In this document: piece by piece, positions 1 to 9,947 of the stretch
Numbering within the stretch: the stretch's first letter is position 1
Layout of the letters: each line of letters starts with the position of its first letter
Assembly: GCF_003418935.1 (NCBI RefSeq)
Contig: NZ_QVMT01000010.1
Location: forward strand, 124,001-188,000
DNA from: Emticicia sp. C21
GTDB taxonomy: Bacteria; Bacteroidota; Bacteroidia; Cytophagales; Spirosomataceae
DNA: 64,000 nt
Direction of reading: 5' to 3'
Notes under the pieces: model-generated
The model's database searches: none
What the model was told of the DNA's origin: nothing
Seen by the model: only the letters and a program-made list of their open reading frames with translations
Translations under genes and position numbers: made by a program

Positions 1-27
1 AAAGCCGAATCAAATGATTCGGCTTTT
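1..27 (-). terminator. Hairpin terminator after tRNA-Ser
   Basis: Perfect 10-bp inverted repeat (AAAGCCGAAT / ATTCGGCTTT) around a CAAATG loop, lying directly 3' of the leftward tRNA-Ser gene. Any U-tract would lie beyond the window edge, so terminator function is inferred from stem and position. Confidence 0.6.
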
Positions 28-28
28 G

Positions 29-113
29 CAGAGAGAGAGGGATTCGAACCCCCGGACCTGTAACAGTCAACGGTTTTCAAGACCGCCGCATTCGACCACT
101 CTGCCATCTCTCT
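29..113 (-). tRNA. tRNA-Ser (anticodon UGA)
   Basis: The reverse complement folds as an 85-nt class II tRNA. The acceptor stem is AGAGAGA/TCTCTCT with discriminator G. The anticodon stem closes a CTTGAAA loop with anticodon TGA. A long variable arm, as expected for tRNA-Ser, precedes the T arm GGGGG-TTCGAAT-CCCTC. The 3' CCA is not encoded (GCA follows the stem). Anticodon UGA reads UCN serine codons, chiefly UCA. The gene is transcribed leftward, away from purL, with a hairpin at its 3' side. Confidence 0.95.
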
Positions 114-197
114 GTGTCCCTTAATTGTGATGCAAAGATACGGCTTTCAGCAATTAATGTCAACCCTATGTTAAATAATTTTTAGTTTTTTTTTCCT

Positions 198-227
198 TTC
201 AGAAGCTATCGAAAAACCGTAAATTTG
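198..227 (+). promoter_or_regulatory. Bacteroidota-type promoter for purL
   Basis: A -7 box TAAATTTG at 220-227 matches the Bacteroidota consensus TAnnTTTG. A TTTC at 197-200 lies about 19 nt upstream in the position of the -33 element. A start near 234 would give a ~20-nt leader before the GTG at 254. Confidence 0.45.
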
Positions 228-253
228 TGTAATATTTACGAATACTTCTTTTT

Positions 254-2500
254 GTGGAAACAATCGAACAACTTCCTACTTTCGAAACAGCCAAAAAACT
301 TGGCTTATTGCCCGAAGAATTTGACAAAATCAAACAAATCTTAGGACGCACTCCCAACTTTACTGAATTATCTATATTTTCAGTTATGTGGTCGGAGCAC
401 TGCTCATACAAAAATTCTATTGTATGGCTAAAAACATTACCACGTGATTCGGACCGGATGCTGGCAAAAGCGGGTGAAGAGAACGCAGGTTTGGTTGATA
501 TTGGTGATGGTCTGGCATGTAGCTTTAAGATAGAATCACATAATCACCCATCAGCATTGGAGCCTTACCAAGGTGCGGCTACGGGAGTTGGTGGTATTAA
601 CCGTGATATTTTTACCATGGGGGCACGCCCTATTGCGCAGCTTAACTCGCTTCGTTTCGGCAATATTAATTCGCCAAAAACCCAACGTTTGTTGAAAGGT
701 GTGGTAAAAGGAATCGGTGATTATGGCAATGCTTTTGGTATTCCGACAGTAGGTGGAGAAATCTATTTCGATGATTGCTACAATACTAACCCATTGGTTA
801 ATGCTTTTTCGGCAGGAATCGTTGAAGTAGGTAAACAAGCTTCGGCTACTTCTTACGGTGTAGGTAACCCGGTATTTATTGTGGGTTCGGCTACAGGTAA
901 AGATGGTATCCACGGAGCAACTTTTGCTTCTGAAGATATTACCGATAAATCTACAGAAAAACTTCCGGCTGTTCAGGTTGGTGATCCTTTCATGGAAAAA
1001 CTATTATTGGAAGCTACCTTAGAAATTCTTGGTAGCGGATATGTGATTGGTATACAGGATATGGGTGCAGCTGGTATTATTTGCTCTACTTCTGAAATGA
1101 GTGCCAAGGGTGAACACGGGATGATTATAGATTTGGATAAAGTACCAACTCGCCAGGCAAATATGCATGGTTGGGAGATTTTACTCTCAGAATCTCAAGA
1201 AAGGATGTTGGTAGTTGTGCAAAAAGGTAAAGAAGATTTAATTAAAGGTATATTTGATAAATGGGATTTACATTGTGCGCAAATTGGTGAAGTGACCGAT
1301 ACGCAAAGACTTCACTTCTATCAACATGGAAAACTAATTGCTGATGTTCCGGCAGAAGATTTAGTTTTAGGAGGTGGCGCTCCGCAATATCACCGTGAAT
1401 ATCGTGAACCTGCTTATTATCAGGAATTTAAAAAGTTTGATATTAATGCGGTAGCTGATATTAATGGTGCAGCTGAATTGAAAAAAGTAGCTGAGCATTT
1501 ATTGTCTCACCCAAATATCTGTTCTCGTAAATGGATTACAGAACAATATGATTCAACTGTGGGTACTGCTAACCGTAGTACTAACCGTCCATCTGATGCA
1601 GCAGTAGTGAGATTGAGAAACCCTGAAAAAGGAGATTTGAATAAAGCGATTGTTATTACGGTTGATTGTAATGGAAGATACGTAAATGCTGACCCGGAAG
1701 TTGGTTGTCAGATTGCCGTATCGGAAGCTGCTCGTAATATTGTGTGTACCGGTGGCGAGCCATTGGCTATTACGAATAACCTGAATTTTGGTAACCCATA
1801 TAATCCGGAAGTATACTGGCAATTTGTGGGTGCGGTAAAAGGCATGAGTAAAGCTTGTGTAAAATTCAGCACTCCGGTAACTGGTGGTAATGTGAGTTTC
1901 TATAACCAAAGTTCGGATGATGGCCCGGTATTCCCGACTCCTACTATTGGTATGTTAGGGTTACTGGAAAATACTGAAAACCAAATGACTCTGAATTTCA
2001 AAAATGCAGGAGATTTAATTTATCTGGTTGGTGAATCGAAAGATGATATTGCTTCTTCGGAATACTTGTATTCGTACCGTGATGTAAAAGCCTCTCCAGC
2101 CCCTGCGTTTGATTTGGATATGGAGTTTAATGTACAGGAATCTATTAAAGAAATGATTCAAAATAAATTGGTAGAGTCGGTACATGATATTTCGGATGGT
2201 GGTCTTTTCATTACTTTAGCTGAATCTTCTTTTACTAATGGATTAGGCTTTAATATCAAGACTGATGGTAAGTTAAGAACTGATGCTTTCTTATTTGGCG
2301 AAGCTCAAAGCAGAGTGGTAGTTTCTGTAAACAATTCGCAAAAGGATTCGATTGAAAATTTATTACGAAGCAAAAATGTAAGCTTCACTTTATTAGGTGA
2401 GGTAAATGATGGAAGCTTTATAGTAGACGGCGAAACAGTGATCACTACTAAATCGGCCAAAAATCTCTACGATAATGTGATAGGAAGAATCATGAATTAA
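254..2500 (+). CDS. purL: Phosphoribosylformylglycinamidine synthase subunit PurL (small form)
   Basis: Catalyses the ATP-dependent amidation of FGAR to FGAM in de novo purine synthesis. At 748 aa it is the small PurL type, which in known systems works with separate PurQ glutaminase and PurS; neither is in this window. The family's catalytic histidine motif SEHCSYK is visible (His49), as are SHNHPSALEPYQGAATGVGG, the HDISDGG motif near residue 640 and GGGAPQYHREY near 375. Two AIRS-like halves span the protein. The start is GTG, about 20 nt after a plausible transcription start, and the N-terminus METIEQLPTF fits the family. purK and purE lie 16 kb away and are not in the same operon. Confidence 0.95.
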   Translation: METIEQLPTFETAKKLGLLPEEFDKIKQILGRTPNFTELSIFSVMWSEHCSYKNSIVWLKTLPRDSDRMLAKAGEENAGLVDIGDGLACSFKIESHNHPSALEPYQGAATGVGGINRDIFTMGARPIAQLNSLRFGNINSPKTQRLLKGVVKGIGDYGNAFGIPTVGGEIYFDDCYNTNPLVNAFSAGIVEVGKQASATSYGVGNPVFIVGSATGKDGIHGATFASEDITDKSTEKLPAVQVGDPFMEKLLLEATLEILGSGYVIGIQDMGAAGIICSTSEMSAKGEHGMIIDLDKVPTRQANMHGWEILLSESQERMLVVVQKGKEDLIKGIFDKWDLHCAQIGEVTDTQRLHFYQHGKLIADVPAEDLVLGGGAPQYHREYREPAYYQEFKKFDINAVADINGAAELKKVAEHLLSHPNICSRKWITEQYDSTVGTANRSTNRPSDAAVVRLRNPEKGDLNKAIVITVDCNGRYVNADPEVGCQIAVSEAARNIVCTGGEPLAITNNLNFGNPYNPEVYWQFVGAVKGMSKACVKFSTPVTGGNVSFYNQSSDDGPVFPTPTIGMLGLLENTENQMTLNFKNAGDLIYLVGESKDDIASSEYLYSYRDVKASPAPAFDLDMEFNVQESIKEMIQNKLVESVHDISDGGLFITLAESSFTNGLGFNIKTDGKLRTDAFLFGEAQSRVVVSVNNSQKDSIENLLRSKNVSFTLLGEVNDGSFIVDGETVITTKSAKNLYDNVIGRIMN

Positions 2501-2525
2501 GATTAATCAGATTCATATAAATGAT

Positions 2526-2557
2526 AAAGACCTCTTAGTGGAGGTCTTTATTTTTTT
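2526..2557. terminator. Bidirectional terminator between purL and methyltransferase
   Basis: Perfect 9-bp stem AAAGACCTC (2526-2534) / GAGGTCTTT (2541-2549) with a 6-nt loop, followed by a T-run on the + strand. It overlaps the last codons of the convergent methyltransferase gene. It ends purL and can also act on the opposite strand. Confidence 0.8.
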
Positions 2558-3312
2558 GTCATTACCAAAAAGAGGGAACTTCCAAAACCACCATTCCGAA
2601 AAATCTTCTCTTCCAGTTTTACAATTCTGTATAAAGTCGTATTCACAAAATTGCCGGGTACACTTACATCAGATTTTATTTCTGTTCTATTAATTAGATT
2701 GAATTTTAATTGAAATTGTTGAAGTAGTCTTACTGATAAGATCAAAGGTGATAAGAATAAACTCCAATAGGAATGGCTTTGGAGTTTTAATCCGGTTTGG
2801 CTGAGGTATTTTTCAAAATCACTTTTGGTGAATCTTTGTAAACCACCTACAGCAATATCATGTGTACCATAAAAGACATTGAAGGCATTATTATTAGAAA
2901 TTAGAATTCCGTTTGGCTTTAATTTTTTCTCTAAATTTTTTATAGCTTTTACGATAATTTTATCTTCAAATTGATACAATACGTCGTCATTGATAATAAC
3001 ATCAAAAGAGGCATCAATAAATTCACAATCAAAATTAGTCAAGTCAATTTGCTGAACTTTGAGTTTTCGCTCTTTACAGAAGCTCACGGCATCTTCCGAA
3101 AAATCAAAGCCTTCAATATCTTTATATCCTTGCTGAATTAAAAAATTCATCAAGCCTCCTGTGCCACAGCCAGCATCCAGAATTTTTATATATTTATTCT
3201 GTCCAAATTTGGCAGTAATCTCTTTCAGAATTTTCTCGTGTAGAATCTTATACCACCAAAGTTTTTCTTCAGAGTCATACATCATCTGGTATTCTTCTCT
3301 ACTACTTAGCAT
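2548..3312 (-). CDS. Class I SAM-dependent methyltransferase
   Basis: 254-aa soluble protein with a Rossmann SAM-binding fold. Motif I, ILDAGCGTGG, is near residue 43, followed by an acidic residue at the end of strand 2 (EGFDFS) and a DVIINDDVLYQF post-motif. The substrate cannot be told from sequence. It is the last gene of a leftward set: its start overlaps the stop of the GT2 gene by 11 nt, suggesting translational coupling. The two genes before it encode a sugar aminotransferase and a membrane-anchored glycosyltransferase, so methylation of a surface sugar or lipid-linked glycan is a reasonable inference. A small-molecule O- or N-methyltransferase is the alternative. Confidence 0.8.
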   Translation of the reverse strand: MLSSREEYQMMYDSEEKLWWYKILHEKILKEITAKFGQNKYIKILDAGCGTGGLMNFLIQQGYKDIEGFDFSEDAVSFCKERKLKVQQIDLTNFDCEFIDASFDVIINDDVLYQFEDKIIVKAIKNLEKKLKPNGILISNNNAFNVFYGTHDIAVGGLQRFTKSDFEKYLSQTGLKLQSHSYWSLFLSPLILSVRLLQQFQLKFNLINRTEIKSDVSVPGNFVNTTLYRIVKLEEKIFRNGGFGSSLFLVMTKK

Positions 3313-4201
3313 GAGTGGAGTTATATTTTTCTACGAACTGAGGGGTTTCGTTTTGGGTTAAAAATAATTTACCTACGTACTCACCTATAATACCAAGCGC
3401 ACTTAACTGGATACCACCAAAAAAAATAAACATTGGTATTTGCCAATCAGGAATAAGTTTTATAAGGTATAGAAATGTTAGTATTAAGGATAAAAAAATC
3501 AGGAATATGCCCGTTCCTTGTATAAAGCGAATTGGTAAAGTTGAGTAACCAAATATAATGATGATGAAAAGTCGTACTAATTTTTTTATGGTATAATTTG
3601 AATCTCCTTCCATTCTCTCATTATGCTCAACCTGTACTTTACCGACATTGTTGGTATTCCTGAAAATTAAGGCATCGATATATGGATATGGTCCCTTATA
3701 CTTAATAATTTCAGAAATAACCTCTTTATTGATTAGCTTAAAACTTGATAGATATAAGTCACTAGGTTTATGGATAAGCCAAGTAGTAACTCTATTCACG
3801 ACCCAGCTACCCAGATTTCTGAAAAAATGATGTTTTTTGTCAGCATAGTAACTATATACTACATCGTAATTTCCGGTTTGTGCAGTATTAAGCAATTTAA
3901 TTATTTCTGAGGGTGGGTTCTGGAAATCGTCATCAATGATTACCGCGTATTTCCCACCTACATAATTGAGACCGCAAATGACCGCATTAAATTCTCCGAA
4001 ATTTTTGCGAAGTGAGATAAACTGAAGATTTTTATATTTTTCGTTGAGATTTAAGCAAACTTTTTCAGAGTTATCGGGGCTACCATCATTTACCAGTATT
4101 ATCTCAAAGTCATATTTCTTTAACTCATCTTGTAGCTTTTCTACAAGTTTCTCAATTGTTTTTTCTCCTCTATAAACTGGTATAACTACAGATAAGAGCA
4201 T
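3302..4201 (-). CDS. Family 2 glycosyltransferase, polyprenyl-phosphate type (GtrB/DPM1-like)
   Basis: 299 aa from the start chosen here. The N-terminal GT-A domain begins LLSVVIPVYRGEKTIEKLV and carries the nucleotide-sugar motif VNDGSPDNS and the metal-binding IDDDFQNPP. Two hydrophobic helices in the last ~80 residues (about 225-280) match the membrane anchor of the GtrB/ArnC/DPM1 group. These enzymes transfer a sugar from a nucleotide donor to a polyprenyl phosphate at the cytoplasmic membrane. A frame extends ten codons upstream to 4231, but that would overlap the aminotransferase stop; the ATG at 4201 gives the usual family N-terminus and a 7-nt gap. The neighbouring aminotransferase and methyltransferase suggest synthesis or decoration of a surface glycan. 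Confidence 0.85.
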   Translation of the reverse strand: MLLSVVIPVYRGEKTIEKLVEKLQDELKKYDFEIILVNDGSPDNSEKVCLNLNEKYKNLQFISLRKNFGEFNAVICGLNYVGGKYAVIIDDDFQNPPSEIIKLLNTAQTGNYDVVYSYYADKKHHFFRNLGSWVVNRVTTWLIHKPSDLYLSSFKLINKEVISEIIKYKGPYPYIDALIFRNTNNVGKVQVEHNERMEGDSNYTIKKLVRLFIIIIFGYSTLPIRFIQGTGIFLIFLSLILTFLYLIKLIPDWQIPMFIFFGGIQLSALGIIGEYVGKLFLTQNETPQFVEKYNSTHAK

Positions 4202-4208
4202 AAATGGA

Positions 4209-5333
4209 TTAATACTGATTAATTTTTTCAATAATATAACTTACCTCTTCCTCTGTCAATGTAGTATTCAATGGTAAACTTAATACTTCCTGATGAATTT
4301 TTTCTGAAATTGGATACGATTCTGTATTCCATTCTTTATAGGCCAACTGCTTATGCGGTGCAACCGGATAATGAATGTCTGAACCGATTTTATTCTGCAT
4401 TAAAAATTCTCTGAATTTACCTCGATCTTTAGTTCTCACTACAAACAAATGCCAGACATCTTCTTCAACAGTTTCCGCAAATGGCAAAGAAATTGCCGGG
4501 TTCCGTATTTCAGTTAAATATCTATCAGCAATTGATTGACGTATATTATTTTCTTTATCCAGATTTGGCAACTTAACACTTAGAATAGCTGCCTGCATTT
4601 CATCCAATCTACTATTAATACCTTGGTCATCGAAAATATATTTTTCACCTGAACCGTAATTTCTTAAAGCTCTTATCCTACTTGCCAGATTATCATCATT
4701 AGTAGTTATAGCTCCAGCATCACCCATTGCTCCTAGATTCTTTGTTGGATAAAAACTAAACCCCGCTCCATCTGACAAATTGCCTGCTTTTTTGTTTTGA
4801 TATAATGCCCCATGAGATTGGGCTGCATCTTCGAAAACTTTCAGATTATTTTTCTGCGCGATTTTGTTGATGGGCTCCATCTCGCAGCATTTGCCGTACA
4901 AGTGAACCACTAGGATTGCTTTTGTGTTAGGAGTAATTTTTTCTTCAATTTTTTTCGGGTCAATCAGATAAGTATTGATATCTGGCTCAACAAGAACCGG
5001 AGCAAGACCTGCTATTGAAATGGCAAGAATGCTTGCTATATATGTATTTGACGGAACTAATACTTCGGAGCCTGGCGGAAAACCAGAAGCTTTTAACAAA
5101 AGTACTAGGGCATCAAGACCATTCGCTACACCGATACAATATTTTGTTTCGCAATATTCAGCAAATGACTTTTCAAAATTTGTCACTTCTTCACCTAGTA
5201 TGTACCAACCAGAAGAAACTTTTTTTGCTAATACCTCATTAATAGTTTTTTCGTACTCCCTATTGATTAACTTTAAGTCAAGAAAAGGAATATGATTGGT
5301 ACGAGTATTCAATGTATTTTTAAATTTTGTCAT
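4209..5333 (-). CDS. DegT/DnrJ/EryC1/StrS sugar aminotransferase
   Basis: 374-aa PLP-dependent fold-type I aminotransferase of the family that aminates nucleotide-linked keto-sugars. The N-terminal [11 protein letters not shown], the PLP-stacking segment with [11 protein letters not shown], and the Schiff-base lysine in [15 protein letters not shown] are all visible. The family includes FdtB, ArnB and WecE types; the sequence alone does not fix the sugar position. The frame is open to 5372, but the ATG at 5333 is preferred because it lies one nucleotide after the stop of the nuclease gene. It sits with GT2 and methyltransferase genes, consistent with an amino-sugar surface glycan. Confidence 0.88.
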   Translation of the reverse strand: MTKFKNTLNTRTNHIPFLDLKLINREYEKTINEVLAKKVSSGWYILGEEVTNFEKSFAEYCETKYCIGVANGLDALVLLLKASGFPPGSEVLVPSNTYIASILAISIAGLAPVLVEPDINTYLIDPKKIEEKITPNTKAILVVHLYGKCCEMEPINKIAQKNNLKVFEDAAQSHGALYQNKKAGNLSDGAGFSFYPTKNLGAMGDAGAITTNDDNLASRIRALRNYGSGEKYIFDDQGINSRLDEMQAAILSVKLPNLDKENNIRQSIADRYLTEIRNPAISLPFAETVEEDVWHLFVVRTKDRGKFREFLMQNKIGSDIHYPVAPHKQLAYKEWNTESYPISEKIHQEVLSLPLNTTLTEEEVSYIIEKINQY

Positions 5334-5334
5334 T

Positions 5335-8253
5335 TTATCTTCCGCAAATCCCTTTAAAATCGCATCTTTCACAAATCACAAGATTGTTTGTCTGAACAAA
5401 CGGAATTTCAGGATTTAGCATTTCCTTTATTAAATCGGCTAAAATTTGTTCTGATTTTTCTATAAAACCAAAGATAGTTGGGTTATCATTAAAACTCAAA
5501 TTTACCTCTAAATTTTCTTTCATATTTCTGAAAGAATAGATTTTTGCCTTTACTTCATGATTTTCTAAACGTTCTCCTCCTAACAAAAAGCTTTTATCTT
5601 GCGTAATACTCTTCAGCATCAGGTATTGATAAAGCCATAACTGCCGAAGTTTCTCTTTGTCGGGGTCAATTAAGGCTTCTTCTAAAATCTGTTCTTTCGA
5701 TTTTTCAAGCTCTTTCTTCCCTACTCTTCCAGTTTTATAGTCAATTACTTTAATTGTATTACCCTCTTTTTCTATTCTATCAACACGTCCTGCAATTTTC
5801 ACTTTTTGTACTTTTCCAAGAACAGACACATCAAACATAACCTTAACTTCGCGTTCTGTTTCTAAAACATGATAAGGGAAAACCTGGCTTTCTTTTTGCT
5901 GTTTGAAAAAATCTTCCAATAATTGTTCAGCCACTTGCTTTAGCAGATAATTCATGCCTGAATCAATTACATATCCTCCAAATTGTTCAAGATATGCAGT
6001 TTCTAATCTTTTTGGTATTTCACTTACAATCGAATCTATTAATTCTTTTGTAATCATCGGGCCATGGTCAATGTCTATCCTTTCTAAAGTATTGTGCAAC
6101 CATGTCCCAAAAATATCTGCACCAAACTTTTCATCTACTTCTTCCCGCTTTGAAATATTCGCAACTTTATTGAAGTAGAATTTCATGGTACAATGCAGGT
6201 ATTCATTCAAATATGTTGGATAAATACCATTACCTGAAATTAGCTGGCTAATATCTGTTAAAATATCCGATGTTTTATGAATTTCGATCCTATTAACCAC
6301 TTCTATATCACTACTTTTTGCATACTTGATCTTAGGATAAGAAATTTTTATATTTTTATTCTCTTTAGCAAGTTCGTTTTCTATCTGCAAAATAAATCGA
6401 CTCTTTTCTGTTGCTCCACCTCCAACTCCTTCTCCGGTCGGGATTACATACAATAAATCAATGTCTTTTGCTCTCTGCAATAATCTAAAAAAATGATACG
6501 ACATAATAGCATTCTGGTCTGATTGAACGGGTAGACCAAACTCTATCGATGCATCAAAAGGAATCAGAGAGTTTAGATGTCTGGTTGATGGAAGAATGCC
6601 CTCATTGACAGACAGAAAGATAACCTTTTCAAAATCAAGACAACGAGTTTCAAGCATACCCATAATTTGCAGATTTGCAATGGGCTCTCCGCTAAATGGA
6701 ATTTTCTCTTGCTTGATTAATTCATACAAGAAATGTTTGAAGCTTTTAATATTTAATTGGCGATTAGCAAATAGGATTTTTTCAAGGCGATTTAAAATCG
6801 TCAGAAATAAATATAGATACTCGGTCTCGATAGCATCTTTGGTTTCGCGGTAGATACTTCGGAGCTCATCGATTAAATTATAGAATGCTTGTAAGGTTTT
6901 TTTGGGATTATCACCCCACCGAGTGAAAAGGATTTTAAAAAGTTTATCTCCGTTACCAAAAGCCAACATTTCTTCCTCACTGAGATAAACAATGTTTCCT
7001 TGAATAATTTTCCTTAAGCTTTCACGAAAAATATTTGGTTTATTATGGTCTTCCTGATTAATATAATTCATCTGCTCATACTTTCGGCAGAATGGATGAT
7101 TAAGTACTTTGAAAATATGCCTATGACTATACTTTGAGATTTTTACCTTTTCGCCTGACTTATCCTTAAATTCAACAACATTTTGTTGCAACTCAAAAAT
7201 GGCATCAATTAATGTAAACAGCATTGAGCCTCGTAATGATAAGCCCATTGTAATATTGAAATCGGATACAATATTATCAAGCGAGTACATGAGTGGGTAA
7301 AGCAGATTCTCATCACATAAAACTATGGCAGTAGGTACATTCGGGTTTTCGGCTAATAGCTCAGCATAAATAGCTCCGGCTACTTTTGTTTGTAAGGTAG
7401 AATTTTCAACGCCTATAATTCTGACATTTTTCTGTTCGGTCAATAAGCCATTTGTTTGCCAGTTCCATTTACCGAATTTCCCACCGGCTTTATATTTTCT
7501 TAATAGGTTGCCCCCTTTATGATTAAATTTCGGACTCATGAAATAATCATCACAGTCCCAAAGCATTTCTGCAAGATTAGCCTTTATTAATTTTTCAATT
7601 ACTTTTTCTTCTGATTTACTGAAAGCATTGAAGCCAATAAAATAGAACTTTTCAAATATCTGATTTTCAAGTAAAAGTGTGTCTACTTCTTCGGCTAAAA
7701 GTCTATAAGACATCCCTCGATAAGAGTATCCTTTTATACGCAACTCATTATGGAGATCATTGTAGACATTATAAATATTTTCAAAAAGTTTAAAATATCT
7801 ATCTGTGCTAGATGTACTTTCAATAATTGGTTTATTAATTGAAGTTAACTCCAGGTTCCACCGTGCTATAGTTTGAGCTTCGCTGATATAATCAAACAAA
7901 GTCTTTGGGTCACCAAGCAGATACTGGTCTATAGTGTCAAAATCTCTTAACAATGTCGGAGCCCAAGAAATAAACCTATCGAAATCTACTTTAGAATCAT
8001 ATTTGCGGAATGTTTCGTATAGCTCAAATAGCAACCCTACAGAATCAATCTGGTTAAAGCCCGACATCTTGGCAACAAAATCGTCAATAGCAAAAACTTG
8101 AGGAGCCAAAAAAGGCACTTTTGAAACCTGAGCTAAATATCTCTTGAAATAATAAACAGCTCTTCGGTTAGGCAGAATGACACAAATGTTTTTCAGTTGT
8201 GCCAAAGAATGTTTGTCAAAAACGTAACGAGCCGATTGTTCCAGAAATACCAT
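5335..8253 (-). CDS. AddB-like PD-(D/E)XK nuclease / inactivated-helicase protein
   Basis: 972-aa protein resembling AddB/RecB-family exonucleases. The N-terminal part ([19 protein letters not shown]) is a degenerate UvrD-like helicase half without a clear Walker A. The C-terminal nuclease domain has the core motif VIDYKTGRV following VDRI, the usual PD-(D/E)XK arrangement. A cysteine in [10 protein letters not shown] and a terminal [10 protein letters not shown] cluster match the four-cysteine iron-sulfur staple of AddB nucleases. AddB normally pairs with AddA in double-strand-break processing; no addA is in this window. The start at 8253 ([15 protein letters not shown]) is preferred to the upstream ATG at 8274. 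It heads the operon and its stop abuts the aminotransferase start by 1 nt. Confidence 0.82.
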   Translation of the reverse strand: MVFLEQSARYVFDKHSLAQLKNICVILPNRRAVYYFKRYLAQVSKVPFLAPQVFAIDDFVAKMSGFNQIDSVGLLFELYETFRKYDSKVDFDRFISWAPTLLRDFDTIDQYLLGDPKTLFDYISEAQTIARWNLELTSINKPIIESTSSTDRYFKLFENIYNVYNDLHNELRIKGYSYRGMSYRLLAEEVDTLLLENQIFEKFYFIGFNAFSKSEEKVIEKLIKANLAEMLWDCDDYFMSPKFNHKGGNLLRKYKAGGKFGKWNWQTNGLLTEQKNVRIIGVENSTLQTKVAGAIYAELLAENPNVPTAIVLCDENLLYPLMYSLDNIVSDFNITMGLSLRGSMLFTLIDAIFELQQNVVEFKDKSGEKVKISKYSHRHIFKVLNHPFCRKYEQMNYINQEDHNKPNIFRESLRKIIQGNIVYLSEEEMLAFGNGDKLFKILFTRWGDNPKKTLQAFYNLIDELRSIYRETKDAIETEYLYLFLTILNRLEKILFANRQLNIKSFKHFLYELIKQEKIPFSGEPIANLQIMGMLETRCLDFEKVIFLSVNEGILPSTRHLNSLIPFDASIEFGLPVQSDQNAIMSYHFFRLLQRAKDIDLLYVIPTGEGVGGGATEKSRFILQIENELAKENKNIKISYPKIKYAKSSDIEVVNRIEIHKTSDILTDISQLISGNGIYPTYLNEYLHCTMKFYFNKVANISKREEVDEKFGADIFGTWLHNTLERIDIDHGPMITKELIDSIVSEIPKRLETAYLEQFGGYVIDSGMNYLLKQVAEQLLEDFFKQQKESQVFPYHVLETEREVKVMFDVSVLGKVQKVKIAGRVDRIEKEGNTIKVIDYKTGRVGKKELEKSKEQILEEALIDPDKEKLRQLWLYQYLMLKSITQDKSFLLGGERLENHEVKAKIYSFRNMKENLEVNLSFNDNPTIFGFIEKSEQILADLIKEMLNPEIPFVQTNNLVICERCDFKGICGR

Positions 8254-8342
8254 TGAAATGATTAATACTATCAATAAATGAGCAGAAGCATCTATTTATT
8301 GTAAAGGGTAGAAACAGTTTATTGATAAGATAAATAATCCTT

Positions 8343-8474
8343 ATGCAAATTACAGATTTTTTACCAGATTCGTTGAATGAAAATTATTATAAGGAGAGAA
8401 ATCTACTTATTAGAATGATAAAATCTCATAGCAATTTAGCAAAATTTCTTATAGAGCAATATGTTGAGGTTTAA
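8343..8474 (+). CDS. Possible 43-aa small protein
   Basis: An ATG-initiated frame of 43 codons (starts MQITDFLPDSLNENYYKERN) occupies most of the 238-bp gap between the nuclease and photolyase genes. The composition is protein-like, with an amphipathic middle segment, but I recognise no family. It may be the remnant of a larger gene or a chance frame. No promoter box is clear. Confidence 0.2.
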   Translation: MQITDFLPDSLNENYYKERNLLIRMIKSHSNLAKFLIEQYVEV

Positions 8475-8511
8475 GAAATAGGACAAAGCGAAGAAATGCA
8501 AATTTACTAGT

Positions 8512-9828
8512 TCACTTCTTGTCTAATGCTTTTTTGTAAGCTTTCAATACTCTCTCTCTGGCAAATGTGTGCTCAACTATTGGTTCGGGATAATCAAAAT
8601 CACTAATTTCCGGTACCCATTTTTTTATATACTTCAAATCGGGGTCAAATTTCTGAGTTTGGGCAGTTGGGTTGAAAATTCTGAAATAGGGAGCTGCGTC
8701 GCAGCCACTTCCTGCTGCCCATTGCCAACCGCCATTGTTCGCAGCAAAATCATAATCCAGTAATTTTTCTGCAAAGTACGCTTCCCCCCAGCGCCAATCA
8801 ATTAAAAGATGTTTTACTAAGAAACTAGCTGTAATCATTCTAACCCGATTATGCATAAATCCGGTTTCGTTTAGTTCGCGCATACCTGCATCAACAATCG
8901 GGTAACCTGTCTTTCCATTACACCAGGCTTGAAACTCTTCTTCATTATTACGCCATACAATCTCGTCATACTCTCTTCTGAATGCTTCGGCATTGTTGAT
9001 ATGTGGGAAATGATACAGGATATTCATATAAAAATCGCGCCATATCAATTCATTCAACCAAGTCTGATTTAATTTTATGGCTTTTTGCACTAATTTTCTG
9101 ATACTTATAGTTCCGAAACGCAAATGAACACTTAATCGGGTTGTTCCACTGATTGACGGTATATTCCTAAGTTCGTTATACCTGCCAATTACATTTTCAT
9201 CAATGAGTTTTTCAGGAAATTCCATTCCGGTTTCAAAGAAACCCATCTCTTCCAAAGTAGGTATTGGTAAACTTGCAGTTTGAAGGAAATTTTTAAAGTA
9301 AGTCTCAGTTGGATAAGACTTTATATAAAAATCATTTAATTGTTCTTTCCACTTTTTGCTATATGGCGTAAAAACGGTATATGGTGTCTTGCTTCCGCTG
9401 AGAACCTCATTCTTTTCAAATATTACCTGGTCTTTATATGTATAAAACCCAATACCTTTTGCGTTGAGTAACTCGCATACCCTTTCGTCTCGGTCAATTG
9501 AGTATTTTTCATAATCGTGGTTGGTGTATACTTCGGTAATTTCAAATGTTGATAGCAGCGATTCCCACACTTCTAATGGCTTACCATATTTCACGATAAT
9601 CGTAGAGCCGAGTTTAGCTAATTGTTGATGTATTTCTGATACGGTTTTATGAATAAAATCTACGCGTGTATCGTGCTTATTATCTAATTTATCCAGAATT
9701 TCTCTGTCAAAAATAAAAAGAGGCAATACAGGGTAAGTGCTCCTGAGCGCATAATAAAGCCCTGCATTATCGTCTAATCTTAAATCTCTTCGGTACCAAA
9801 ATATACTCACTTTTTGCTTCATCTCCAT
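8512..9828 (-). CDS. phrB: Deoxyribodipyrimidine photolyase
   Basis: Light-driven repair of cyclobutane pyrimidine dimers in DNA. The 438-aa protein has the N-terminal photolyase alpha/beta domain (VSIFWYRRDLRLDDNAG), then the helical FAD-binding domain with the hallmark NNGGWQWAAGSGCDAAPYFR and the following RIFNPTAQTQKFDPD. WRDFYMNILYHFP and the segment GYPIVDAGMRELNETGFMHN are also typical of class I CPD photolyases. The length is normal. The start is at MEMKQK (9828) or two codons further in (9822). It is transcribed leftward, alone, and divergent from the secreted-protein gene at 9948. Confidence 0.93.
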   Translation of the reverse strand: MEMKQKVSIFWYRRDLRLDDNAGLYYALRSTYPVLPLFIFDREILDKLDNKHDTRVDFIHKTVSEIHQQLAKLGSTIIVKYGKPLEVWESLLSTFEITEVYTNHDYEKYSIDRDERVCELLNAKGIGFYTYKDQVIFEKNEVLSGSKTPYTVFTPYSKKWKEQLNDFYIKSYPTETYFKNFLQTASLPIPTLEEMGFFETGMEFPEKLIDENVIGRYNELRNIPSISGTTRLSVHLRFGTISIRKLVQKAIKLNQTWLNELIWRDFYMNILYHFPHINNAEAFRREYDEIVWRNNEEEFQAWCNGKTGYPIVDAGMRELNETGFMHNRVRMITASFLVKHLLIDWRWGEAYFAEKLLDYDFAANNGGWQWAAGSGCDAAPYFRIFNPTAQTQKFDPDLKYIKKWVPEISDFDYPEPIVEHTFARERVLKAYKKALDKK

Positions 9829-9947
9829 TTATCAAGCTTTTATCTTCGCTATCAAATTTTTAATCTATATCTTTAAATTAAAACTTTACTTTTAGGTTAA
9901 TTGTTTGTCTAATTCAAAATCAAACGCTCATAAACTTATATAAAACA

